Assembly (NCBI GenBank): GCA_046715235.1
Contig: JBKJZO010000062.1
Coordinates: 1-29,897, forward strand
From: JBKJZO01 sp046715235
GTDB lineage: Bacteria; Actinomycetota; Actinomycetes; BP-191
Length of the DNA stretch: 29,897 bases
Direction of reading: 5' to 3'
A program made the translations under genes and the position numbers. The notes under the pieces were generated by a model, which saw only the letters and a program-made list of their open reading frames with translations, did not search any database and had not been told where the DNA came from. Below are positions 8,031 through 15,969 of the stretch, in pieces (the first letter of the stretch is position 1; every line of letters begins with the position of its first letter).

Positions 8031-9713
8031 CTACTTCTGCGAGATCGTGGCCAATGTGGGGTTCTCGAAGAAGTCCATCTTCGCCCCGGTCCATTTGCTG
8101 GAGTCCCACACGCGGTATTGCGAGCGGTACCAGAGCGGGATCAGCGCAAGGTCGTCTCCGATGGCGATCTTCTCGGCCTCCTTGATGATGGGCGCCCGCT
8201 CCTCGGTGGTCTTGGCTGCGCGCTCCTTCACCAGCAACGCCTCGAACGCCGGGTTGTCGTAGCGCCCGCGGTTGTCACCCTGAACAAGGTTCTTGGCGTC
8301 GGGGTTGATCGAGTTCTTCGACAGCAACGGGAACAGGTAGTTGTCCGGTGTCGGATAGTCGGCGCCCCACGCGGCGCGGAAGATACCGGTCGCGGTCGAC
8401 GTCTTCTCCTTGGCGAGAAGCTCAGGGAACGGCAACCCTTCGAGTTGCACGTCGAGATCCAGATTTGCCTTCAGCTGGGCCGCGACGACCTGCGTCCATG
8501 CCTCGTGTCCGAATCCCGTGTTATAGCCGAAGTAGACCTTCGTACCCGGCGTCAGTCCGGCCTTTGTCGCGAGTTCCTTGGCCTGGGCCACGTCGAAGGT
8601 GCATGCCGTGCAGACATCCGGGACGTGGTAGTCCTTGAACAACTCGGGCAGCAACGACGTTGCCTTCGTCTGATAGCCCTTGAAGACACCTGCGATGATC
8701 GCGTCGCGGTCGATCGCCATCGAGATGGCCTTGCGCGCGTCAGCCGACTTGGTCGGACCGTTGAATGTGATCGGCAGCAGGTAGTTGATGCCGTTGGTCA
8801 CTTCTGCGATGAAGTTGCCCTTGGGCTTGTACTGCTTCTCCGCCTGGGGGTAGAGCGCCGGCGGGATGCGCGCCCAGTCGAAGGAGCCGGCCTGGAAGTT
8901 CTTGTACTCGATGTCGATGCCGGTTTCGGCCGGCGTGATCGTGATGTCGACCTGGTCGAGGAACGCCTTCTGGCCGAAGTACTCGTCGTTGCGCACGAGC
9001 GTGAAGCTCTTGTCGTGCTGCCACGGCTCCTTGAGCTTGAACGGGCCGTTGCCGATCGGCATCTCGTTGAACGCCTTGTTGCTGGCAGGGCCCGCATCAG
9101 ACGGGATCGGGCTGAATACCGGCTGGATGGTCTTCTTGTCGAACTCGCAGTCGGCCGCGGACAGCTTGACGACGAGAGTGTTGTCGTCGGGCGCCGAGAC
9201 ACCGCTGAGGGTGGTGGCCTTGCCGCCGTTGAGCTCTGCGAAGCCGGCTACTCCCGCCATGTGGTACGCGGTGTCGGAGGCCGCCTTCTTATCCGCGGCG
9301 CGGGTCCAGCCGGTGATGAACGACTTGGCCGTGACGACCTCACCGTTGCTGAACTTGGAGCCGGAACGCAGGTTGAACGTCCACTCGCTGCAGTCGGCGT
9401 TGGGCGCCCACTTCTCGGCCACGCCCGGCTCGACGGCGAAAGTGTCGTTGTTGAGCTGTACCAGGCCGACGAACAGCTGCTGGGCGACCAGGTTGCCCTC
9501 CGACTCTTGCGAGTTGTACGGGTCGATCGCGACCGGCTCGCCAAGGCCCATGTGGAACACCCCACCGGGCTTCCCCGCGGCCGCTGATGCCGTCCCGGTG
9601 CCGGTAGTGGCCCCCGGTGCGTCCGGCTCGTCGTCGCTCTGGCATGCGGTGCCCATCAGCGCGATCAGTACGAGCGGGCTCACGAGCGCCGCCCGCTTAC
9701 GGAAGCTCTGCAC
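8031..9713 (-). CDS. Oligopeptide-type ABC transporter substrate-binding lipoprotein (OppA, SBP family 5)
   Basis: Extracytoplasmic binding protein that delivers peptides or a related solute to the permease. It is 560 aa. The N-terminus is a lipoprotein signal: KR, a hydrophobic core, then the lipobox LMGTAC with the modified Cys at about residue 24, followed by an Asp/Glu/Ala/Thr linker. The mature part has the SBP_bac_5 layout, from GGVFHMGLGEPVAIDPYN and LFVGLVQLN through PIPSDAGPASN to the C-terminal YDNPAFEALL. The start is GTG at 9713, with GGAGG about 7 nt upstream. It is the first gene of the operon. Specificity cannot be read from the sequence. Confidence 0.94.
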   Translation of the reverse strand: MQSFRKRAALVSPLVLIALMGTACQSDDEPDAPGATTGTGTASAAAGKPGGVFHMGLGEPVAIDPYNSQESEGNLVAQQLFVGLVQLNNDTFAVEPGVAEKWAPNADCSEWTFNLRSGSKFSNGEVVTAKSFITGWTRAADKKAASDTAYHMAGVAGFAELNGGKATTLSGVSAPDDNTLVVKLSAADCEFDKKTIQPVFSPIPSDAGPASNKAFNEMPIGNGPFKLKEPWQHDKSFTLVRNDEYFGQKAFLDQVDITITPAETGIDIEYKNFQAGSFDWARIPPALYPQAEKQYKPKGNFIAEVTNGINYLLPITFNGPTKSADARKAISMAIDRDAIIAGVFKGYQTKATSLLPELFKDYHVPDVCTACTFDVAQAKELATKAGLTPGTKVYFGYNTGFGHEAWTQVVAAQLKANLDLDVQLEGLPFPELLAKEKTSTATGIFRAAWGADYPTPDNYLFPLLSKNSINPDAKNLVQGDNRGRYDNPAFEALLVKERAAKTTEERAPIIKEAEKIAIGDDLALIPLWYRSQYRVWDSSKWTGAKMDFFENPTLATISQK

Positions 9714-9730
9714 TTAGGTCCTCCCTAGGT

Positions 9731-9771
9731 CCCGCCGTGCGGGAACGCGGCAACTCGCGGGGGGACCCCGC
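9731..9771 (-). repeat. Two small GC-rich hairpins in the oppA-type leader
   Basis: CCCGC-CGT-GCGGG (9731-9743) and GCGGGG-GGA-CCCCGC (9757-9771) are perfect short stems in tandem, the nearer starting 18 bases upstream of the GTG and close to the GGAGG. They could tune access to the ribosome binding site. Short stems are common in GC-rich DNA, so the functional meaning is uncertain. Confidence 0.3.
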
Positions 9772-9846
9772 CCGGCTGCTCCACCCTCGACTATCTTTCG
9801 CCGGTATCGGCTCTGTCGAGCGTGGCGCGTCTCTTAGCGCCGAATC

Positions 9847-9862
9847 GTAACCAAGTGGTTAC
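9847..9862. promoter_or_regulatory. Inverted repeat GTAACCA-AG-TGGTTAC, candidate operator of the opp operon
   Basis: Two 7-base arms separated by 2 bases, in the 292-base gap between tpiA and the opp operon and 134 bases upstream of the oppA-type start. It is more AT-rich than its surroundings and has the size of a dimeric repressor site. I could not place a convincing -10/-35 pair beside it, and I do not recognise the regulator. Confidence 0.4.
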
Positions 9863-9967
9863 CTGGGGGATGCACCGAAGACACTGCGCGCAGGCGGGCC
9901 GAATAACGGAGAGCTTTGATCCACAAGGCCACGAGGCCGAATGGCGAGCGCGCAGAATGTGACATGG

Positions 9968-9986
9968 CCATCACCTTCTGTGATGG
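9968..9986 (-). terminator. Hairpin downstream of tpiA
   Basis: CCATCAC-CTTCT-GTGATGG, 7-bp arms with a 5-base loop, lying 20 bases after the tpiA stop on the minus strand. There is no T-run after it. It probably ends or trims the gap-pgk-tpiA transcript before the opp promoter region. The remainder of 9714-10005 holds only the inverted repeat and leader hairpins listed separately. Confidence 0.45.
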
Positions 9987-10005
9987 TCGGGACGGTGAGT
10001 GCCTG

Positions 10006-10779
10006 CTAGGGCTGGGCACCCTTGACAATGGCCGCGAACTCGTCGGCCAGCAGGCTCGCGCCGCCGACGAGACCGCCGTCGACGTCGGGCATCGCCATGA
10101 GGCCTTCGACGCTGGAGCTCTTGACCGATCCGCCGTACAACACGCGAACGGCCTTGGCCAGGTCGGCCGAGTAAAGCTCCCGGAGCCTGGCGCGGATCGC
10201 TGCGCAGACCTCTTGCGCGTCCTCGGGGGTGGCGACCTCGCCGGTGCCGATGGCCCAGACGGGCTCGTAGGCGATCACGATGCTGGCGGCGTGCTCCGCG
10301 GGAAGGCCGTCGAGCGCCGCTTCGAGTTGGGCGACCGCGTGCGCGACGTGACCGCCGGCCTTCCGGACGTCGAGTCCCTCGCCGACGCACAGGATCGGCA
10401 CGAGACCGTTCGCGAACGCGGCGGCGACCTTCGCCCGCACCAGCGCGTCGTCCTCATGGTGGTACTCCCGGCGTTCCGAGTGGCCGACGATGACGTAGCT
10501 GCACCCGAGCTTGGCGAGCAGTGGCCCGGAGATGTCGCCGGTGTAGGCGCCTGACGCGTGCTGTGACAGGTCCTGCGCGCCGTACTTGAAGAGCAACTTG
10601 TCACCGTCGACGAGCGTCTGCACGCTGCGCAGGTCGGTGAACGGCGGAAGGATCACCACCTCGACCTTGTCGAAGTACTCGGCGTCGAGGGCGAATGCGA
10701 GCTTCTGGACGAGCTGGATCGCCTCGAGGTGGTTGAGGTTCATCTTCCAGTTGCCGGCCATCATCGGCGTGCGTGCCAT
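10006..10779 (-). CDS. tpiA: Triose-phosphate isomerase
   Basis: Interconverts dihydroxyacetone phosphate and glyceraldehyde-3-phosphate. The protein is 257 aa, a full TIM barrel. The catalytic residues are all present: Lys12 in GNWKMN, His100 in VGHSERR, and Glu172 in AYEPVWAIGTG. The phosphate-binding GGSVK is near the C-terminus. The start ATG at 10779 has GGAG about 9 nt upstream and lies 12 bases after the pgk stop, so it is the third gene of gap-pgk-tpiA. Confidence 0.97.
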   Translation of the reverse strand: MARTPMMAGNWKMNLNHLEAIQLVQKLAFALDAEYFDKVEVVILPPFTDLRSVQTLVDGDKLLFKYGAQDLSQHASGAYTGDISGPLLAKLGCSYVIVGHSERREYHHEDDALVRAKVAAAFANGLVPILCVGEGLDVRKAGGHVAHAVAQLEAALDGLPAEHAASIVIAYEPVWAIGTGEVATPEDAQEVCAAIRARLRELYSADLAKAVRVLYGGSVKSSSVEGLMAMPDVDGGLVGGASLLADEFAAIVKGAQP

Positions 10780-10791
10780 GTTCCCGGTCTC

Positions 10792-11964
10792 CTAGGACTG
10801 CAGTGCGGTGACGCCGGGCAACTCGCGCCCTTCGAGGTATTCGAGGGACGCTCCCCCGCCGGTAGAGATGTGACTGAACGCGTCCTCGAGATCGAACTGG
10901 CGTACGGCGGCAGCCGAGTCGCCGCCGCCGACCACGGTGAAGGCGCCCGAAGCGGCGACGGCCTTAGCGACGCCGAGCGTGCCCTGCGCGAACGGCGCGA
11001 GCTCGAACACGCCCATCGGTCCGTTCCAGAAGACCGTCTGCGCATCCCCGAGAGCGGCTGCGAACGCCCGCACCGACTCGGGCCCGATGTCGAGACCTTT
11101 CCAGCCCGCCGGCATCGCGTCGGCAGTCACGACCTGCGTGTTGGCTGACTCACTGAAGTCGTCGGCGACCACGATGTCGGTCGGCAGGAGCAGTTGAACT
11201 CCGCGCTCCTGAGCGGTCGCGAGCATCCCGCGGACGGCGTCGAGCTGGTCCGCTTCGAGCAGCGAGTCGCCGACCTCATGTCCCTGAGCCTTGAGGAACG
11301 TGAAGCACATGCCGCCGCCGATGCGCAGCCGGTCGACGAGCTGCAGCAGGTTGTTGATGACGTTGAGCTTGTCGGACACCTTCGAGCCGCCGAGCACGAC
11401 GACGTACGGGCGGGCCGGCTCGTCGGTGAGCTTGCGCAGGACGTCGAGCTCCGCGATGACGAGGTAGCCGGCGGCGTGCTCGAGCAGCCCGGGTATGCCG
11501 GAGACGCTGGAATGCGCGCGGTGCACCGCACCGAACGCGTCGCCGACGTAACAGTCGCCGAGAGCCGCCATCTGCTTGGCGAGCTCAGGATCGCCCTTGG
11601 TCTCGCCCGGCTCGAAGCGGACGTTCTCGAGCAGGGCCACCTCACCGTCGGCCAGCGCAGCGACCGTGGCCTGCGCGCTGTCGCCCACGACGTCGTCGGC
11701 CATGCGTACCGGCATGCCGAGTAGCTCGGACAGCCGATCGACGACCGGCCGCAACGAGTACTTCGGATCGACTGTGCCTTTGGGCCGCCCCAGGTGTGCC
11801 ATGACGATCGCCCGGCCGCCGCGCTCGGTGATCGAGCGGATGGTCGGAAGGCTCGCGCGAATCCGGCCGTCGTCGGTGATGCGACCGTCCTCGAGCGGGA
11901 CGTTCAGGTCGCTGCGGACCAACACCCTGCGGCCGGCGACCTCGAGGTCGTCGACACTGCGCAT
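10792..11964 (-). CDS. pgk: Phosphoglycerate kinase
   Basis: Transfers phosphate between 1,3-bisphosphoglycerate and ADP, the first ATP-yielding step of glycolysis. The 390-aa length is normal for bacteria. The N-terminal substrate motif VRSDLNVPL (16-24) and HLGRPKG are present. The hinge and nucleotide-binding parts follow, with VLGGSKVSDKL, NGPMGVFE and the ATP-binding GGGDSAAAV near the C-terminus. It starts 9 bases after the gap stop (AGGG as ribosome binding site). Monofunctional, with no TIM fusion. Confidence 0.97.
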   Translation of the reverse strand: MRSVDDLEVAGRRVLVRSDLNVPLEDGRITDDGRIRASLPTIRSITERGGRAIVMAHLGRPKGTVDPKYSLRPVVDRLSELLGMPVRMADDVVGDSAQATVAALADGEVALLENVRFEPGETKGDPELAKQMAALGDCYVGDAFGAVHRAHSSVSGIPGLLEHAAGYLVIAELDVLRKLTDEPARPYVVVLGGSKVSDKLNVINNLLQLVDRLRIGGGMCFTFLKAQGHEVGDSLLEADQLDAVRGMLATAQERGVQLLLPTDIVVADDFSESANTQVVTADAMPAGWKGLDIGPESVRAFAAALGDAQTVFWNGPMGVFELAPFAQGTLGVAKAVAASGAFTVVGGGDSAAAVRQFDLEDAFSHISTGGGASLEYLEGRELPGVTALQS

Positions 11965-11973
11965 CCGGCGGCC

Positions 11974-12984
<1,011 letters not shown>

Positions 12985-13044
12985 GGTGGTACTCCATTCC
13001 TGGATTGCGATTCCTCAGATTGCGTGAACTACGGGTTCGAACGC

Positions 13045-13073
13045 GGCGATCGACGTGCCGGGAACGGTGTCAA
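13045..13073 (-). promoter_or_regulatory. Possible promoter of gap-pgk-tpiA
   Basis: An exact TTGACA (minus strand, 13068-13073) lies 84 bases upstream of the gap GTG. The hexamer 17 bases further on (ATCGCC) is a poor -10, so only the -35-like half is convincing. A TAGGGT also occurs just upstream and could be an alternative -10. This is the only promoter-like sequence I see in the whiA-gap gap. Confidence 0.25.
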
Positions 13074-13148
13074 ACCCTACCTTCGCGCGCGCCCCGGCCG
13101 CGACCCCGGGAGCCGTGATCCGCGCCACTCACCCCAGGGGAACGCGTG

Positions 13149-14126
13149 CTAGTCCGGCAGTTCGACGTGCTCGACCAGCGACTCCAGCGACGTGCCGTCG
13201 GCGACGGCTCGCTTGTCAGCCAGTGCCAGCAGCCGGCGGATGCGTCCCGCGACGGCGTCCTTGGTCAGCGGGGGTTCGGCGAGAGCGCCAAGCTCCTCGA
13301 GTGATGCCTGCGCGTGCTCGAGGCGCAGGCGGCCCGCCGCGAGCAGGTGGTCGGGCGCGTCGCCGTCCAACAGCTCAAGGGCCTTCTCGACCCGCGCACC
13401 CGCGGCGACCGCGGCCCGCGCCGACCGGCGCAGGTTGGCGTCGTCGAAGTTCGCCAGCCGGTTGGCCGTCGCCCTGACCTCGCGGCGCATCCGGCGCTCC
13501 TCCCAGGCGAGCACGCCCTGGTGGGCGCCAAGCCTGGTGAGCAGCACACCGATGCCTTCACCGTCGCGTACGACGACGCGATCGACGCCGCGTACCTCTC
13601 GGGCTTTCGCCGACACACCGAGGCGACGGGCCGCGCCGACGAGGGCGAGCGCGGCCTCGGGACCGGGACAGGTGACCTCGAGCGAACATGAACGGCCGGG
13701 CTCGGTCAGCGAACCGTGGACGAGGAACGCGCCGCGCCAGGCGGCCGCGGCGTCACAGACCTGACCGGACACGACCGCCGGCGGCAGGCCGCGGACCGGA
13801 CGGCCGTGCGGGTCGAGCAGACCAGCCGCTCGCGCCAGTGCGTCGCCGTCCTTGGCGACACTGAGGACATAGCGGTTGCCTCTGCGCAGCCCGCCGGACG
13901 CCAGGACCTTGAGCGCGGTCTGGTGCCCGAAAAGCTCGACGACGTCCTTGCGCAGCCGCCGGGCCGCGGCACCCGTGTCGAGCTCGACTTCGACGACGAT
14001 CTTGCCGCTGACCAGATGCAGGCCGTTGCCGAAGCGCAGGATCGAGGAGAGTTCCGCCTTGCGGCAGCAGGGCTTCGTCACAGGGACGTGCGCGAGCTCG
14101 TTCTTGATGGCGGCGGTCATAGCCAC
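13149..14126 (-). CDS. whiA: WhiA, sporulation transcription regulator
   Basis: WhiA binds DNA and, in Streptomyces, works with WhiB to start sporulation septation; homologues also occur in non-sporulating Gram-positives. The protein is 325 aa. It has the N-terminal LAGLIDADG-like fold (CCRKAELSSILRFGNGLHLVSG and on; catalytic acids not expected) and the C-terminal helix-turn-helix region with the conserved RRMRREVRATANRLANFDD block. The start GTG at 14126 gives MAMTAA, the usual actinobacterial N-terminus, with AAGG 8 nt upstream; the ATG at 14120 is the alternative. It follows yvcK by 17 bases. Confidence 0.96.
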   Translation of the reverse strand: MAMTAAIKNELAHVPVTKPCCRKAELSSILRFGNGLHLVSGKIVVEVELDTGAAARRLRKDVVELFGHQTALKVLASGGLRRGNRYVLSVAKDGDALARAAGLLDPHGRPVRGLPPAVVSGQVCDAAAAWRGAFLVHGSLTEPGRSCSLEVTCPGPEAALALVGAARRLGVSAKAREVRGVDRVVVRDGEGIGVLLTRLGAHQGVLAWEERRMRREVRATANRLANFDDANLRRSARAAVAAGARVEKALELLDGDAPDHLLAAGRLRLEHAQASLEELGALAEPPLTKDAVAGRIRRLLALADKRAVADGTSLESLVEHVELPD

Positions 14127-14143
14127 TGTGGGTGCCTTCTCCT

Positions 14144-15091
14144 TCAGCCTTCGACCGGACGTGACATCAGCGATCCATAGGCACTGGCCAGGGCGAGCGG
14201 GTCGTGCTTGGCGGCGTGCGCAGCGGATGCCACGGGCGCGAAGAGCACTCGCGCACCCAGTTCGGCCGCCGAAGCCATCAGACCATCCCGGTCAAGCACC
14301 GATGTGTCGGCGAGCACGTGGTCGATGCGCAGGCCGGTGACGTGACTCGACAAGGCGTCGAGATGGGCTTGCGGGGAGAAGCCCGAGGTCTCGCCCGTCT
14401 GCGCCATCAGGTTCAGGCAGAGGATCACCTCTCCTGGCGTCTTGATGATCGCGTCGCGTAGGTCCGGGACAAGCAGATGCGGGAGCACCGACGTGAACAA
14501 CGAACCCGGGCCGAGCACCACGTAGTCGGCACTCGACACGGCCGCGATGGCTTCCACGGAGGCCGAGGGATGCGGGGGCACGAGCTCGACCGAGCAAACC
14601 CGGCCGGCGGTAGTCGCCACTTCGTGCTGCCCGCGCACCTCGACGCGCGCGTCCGGGTCGTCGAGGAGGCCGGCGACCTGCGCGACGATATCGATGCGCT
14701 CGAGCGTCATCGGGAGGACGCGACCGTTCACGCCGAGCAGCCGCGCGCAGGCATCGAGGGCGGCCACCTCGGAGCCGAGGACCGAGGCCAGCGCGACGAG
14801 AATGAGGTTGCCGACCGCGTGCCCGGCGAGCGCCCCGGCGTCGAAGCGGTGCTGGAACAGCTGCGCCCAAGTGCGGCCGCGATCGTCGTCCGCCGCGAGC
14901 GCGGACAGCGCCATGCGCAGGTCTCCGGGGGGCAACGCGTCGAGTTCGGCGCGCAGGCGCCCTGACGAGCCGCCGTCGTCCGCGACGGTCACCACCGCGG
15001 TCAGGTTTTCGGTCACGCAACGCAGCGCGGCGAGGGTGGCTGCGAGGCCGTGCCCGCCGCCCAGCGCGACGACCCGGGGTCCTGACGTCAT
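14144..15091 (-). CDS. yvcK: YvcK/CofD-like protein (gluconeogenesis factor family)
   Basis: Family proteins bind UDP-sugars and affect cell-wall synthesis and growth on gluconeogenic carbon; the biochemical role is not fully settled. The protein is 315 aa. The nucleotide-binding N-terminus reads VVALGGGHGLAATL (about 7-20), followed by VTVADDGGSSGRLR, PPGDLRMAL and AGHAVGNLIL, all family signatures. It sits between rapZ (4-base ATGA overlap) and whiA (17-base gap), the conserved rapZ-yvcK-whiA order of Gram-positive bacteria. Confidence 0.95.
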   Translation of the reverse strand: MTSGPRVVALGGGHGLAATLAALRCVTENLTAVVTVADDGGSSGRLRAELDALPPGDLRMALSALAADDDRGRTWAQLFQHRFDAGALAGHAVGNLILVALASVLGSEVAALDACARLLGVNGRVLPMTLERIDIVAQVAGLLDDPDARVEVRGQHEVATTAGRVCSVELVPPHPSASVEAIAAVSSADYVVLGPGSLFTSVLPHLLVPDLRDAIIKTPGEVILCLNLMAQTGETSGFSPQAHLDALSSHVTGLRIDHVLADTSVLDRDGLMASAAELGARVLFAPVASAAHAAKHDPLALASAYGSLMSRPVEG

Positions 15092-15969
15092 TCTCGGCCC
15101 ACGTCACGATGTGTGACCTTCACGTCGGCGCCGATGGCCGAGAGGCGCTCGCCGAGCTGCTCGGCCATCACGACACTGCGGTGTTTGCCGCCCGTACAAC
15201 CCACGGCAAGAGTGATGTAGCGCTTCCCTTCGGTGAGAAAGCCGGGGCGCTGGAGGTCGACGAGTTCGGTAAAACGATCGAGGAACTCGGCGGCGCCTTT
15301 CTGGGCGAGAACGTAGTCGCGGACTTCCGAGTCCAGGCCGGTGCGCGGACGCAGCTCGGGGATCCAGTGCGGGTTGGGCAGGAACCGGCAGTCGACGACG
15401 AGCTCGGCATCGACAGGGAGGCCGTACTTGTAGCCGAAGGACACGATCGTGACGCGCAGCGCGTCGCCGTTCTCTCCGGCGAAGGCTGAATCGATCTTCG
15501 CCCGCAACTCGTGCACGTTGAGGTTGGAGGTGTCGACGACGAGATCTGCCGAGGAGCGCAATTCGTTGGTCAGCTCACGTTCGCGGTTGATGCCGTCGAT
15601 GAGCCGGCCGTCGCCTTGCAACGGGTGCGGCCTTCTCACGTGCTCGAATCTGCGAACGAGTGCGTCGTCACCCGCCTCGAGAAAGAGGATGTAGGGCCGG
15701 ACGTCCTTCTTCTTGAGTTGTTCGAGCCCTTCCTTGAGGTCCGCGAACAAGCCTCGCCCGCGGACGTCGACGACCACAGCGACCTGCGAGATAGCCCCGT
15801 GCGACCGCTCGGCGAGCTCGGCCATGGTCCCCAGCATGGTCGGCGGCAGGTTGTCGACGACGAACCAACCGAGGTCCTCCAGGCAGCGCGCGGCTTCGCT
15901 GCGGCCGGCACCGGACAGCCCCGTGATGAGGATGAGGTCGATGGCACCATCCGACTGGCTTGTGATCAC
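15088..15969 (-). CDS. rapZ: RapZ-family nucleotide-binding protein (YvcJ)
   Basis: P-loop protein. In E. coli RapZ is an RNA adaptor sensing glucosamine-6-phosphate; the actinobacterial role is not established. It is 293 aa. The Walker A is GLSGAGRS (17-24), with Arg where Lys is usual; I recall the same form in other actinobacterial members, so it is not a lesion. Later motifs are LGWFVVDNLPP, RRPHPLQGDGR, and the C-terminal GCTGGKHRSV and HRDVGRE. The start GTG (15969) overlaps the uvrC stop by 4 bases (GTGA), and its stop overlaps the yvcK start. Confidence 0.95.
   Translation of the reverse strand: MITSQSDGAIDLILITGLSGAGRSEAARCLEDLGWFVVDNLPPTMLGTMAELAERSHGAISQVAVVVDVRGRGLFADLKEGLEQLKKKDVRPYILFLEAGDDALVRRFEHVRRPHPLQGDGRLIDGINRERELTNELRSSADLVVDTSNLNVHELRAKIDSAFAGENGDALRVTIVSFGYKYGLPVDAELVVDCRFLPNPHWIPELRPRTGLDSEVRDYVLAQKGAAEFLDRFTELVDLQRPGFLTEGKRYITLAVGCTGGKHRSVVMAEQLGERLSAIGADVKVTHRDVGRE

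Noticed and set aside
7992..9587. Long open frame of 531 codons on the plus strand, and similar long frames at 11794-13152, 21209-22687 and 27426-28622
   Set aside because: They lie antisense to clearly conserved genes (oppA-type, gap/pgk, uvrA, uvrB), have Arg/Asp/Val-rich low-complexity translations, and arise from the GC bias at third positions.
13068..13072. GACAC pentamer upstream of gap as a WhiA binding site
   Set aside because: A five-base match is expected often by chance, and nothing else supports control of gap by WhiA.
15898..15921. RapZ Walker A with Arg in place of the usual Lys, possible loss of ATP binding
   Set aside because: I recall the same GAGR form in other actinobacterial RapZ proteins, so it appears to be the lineage norm.
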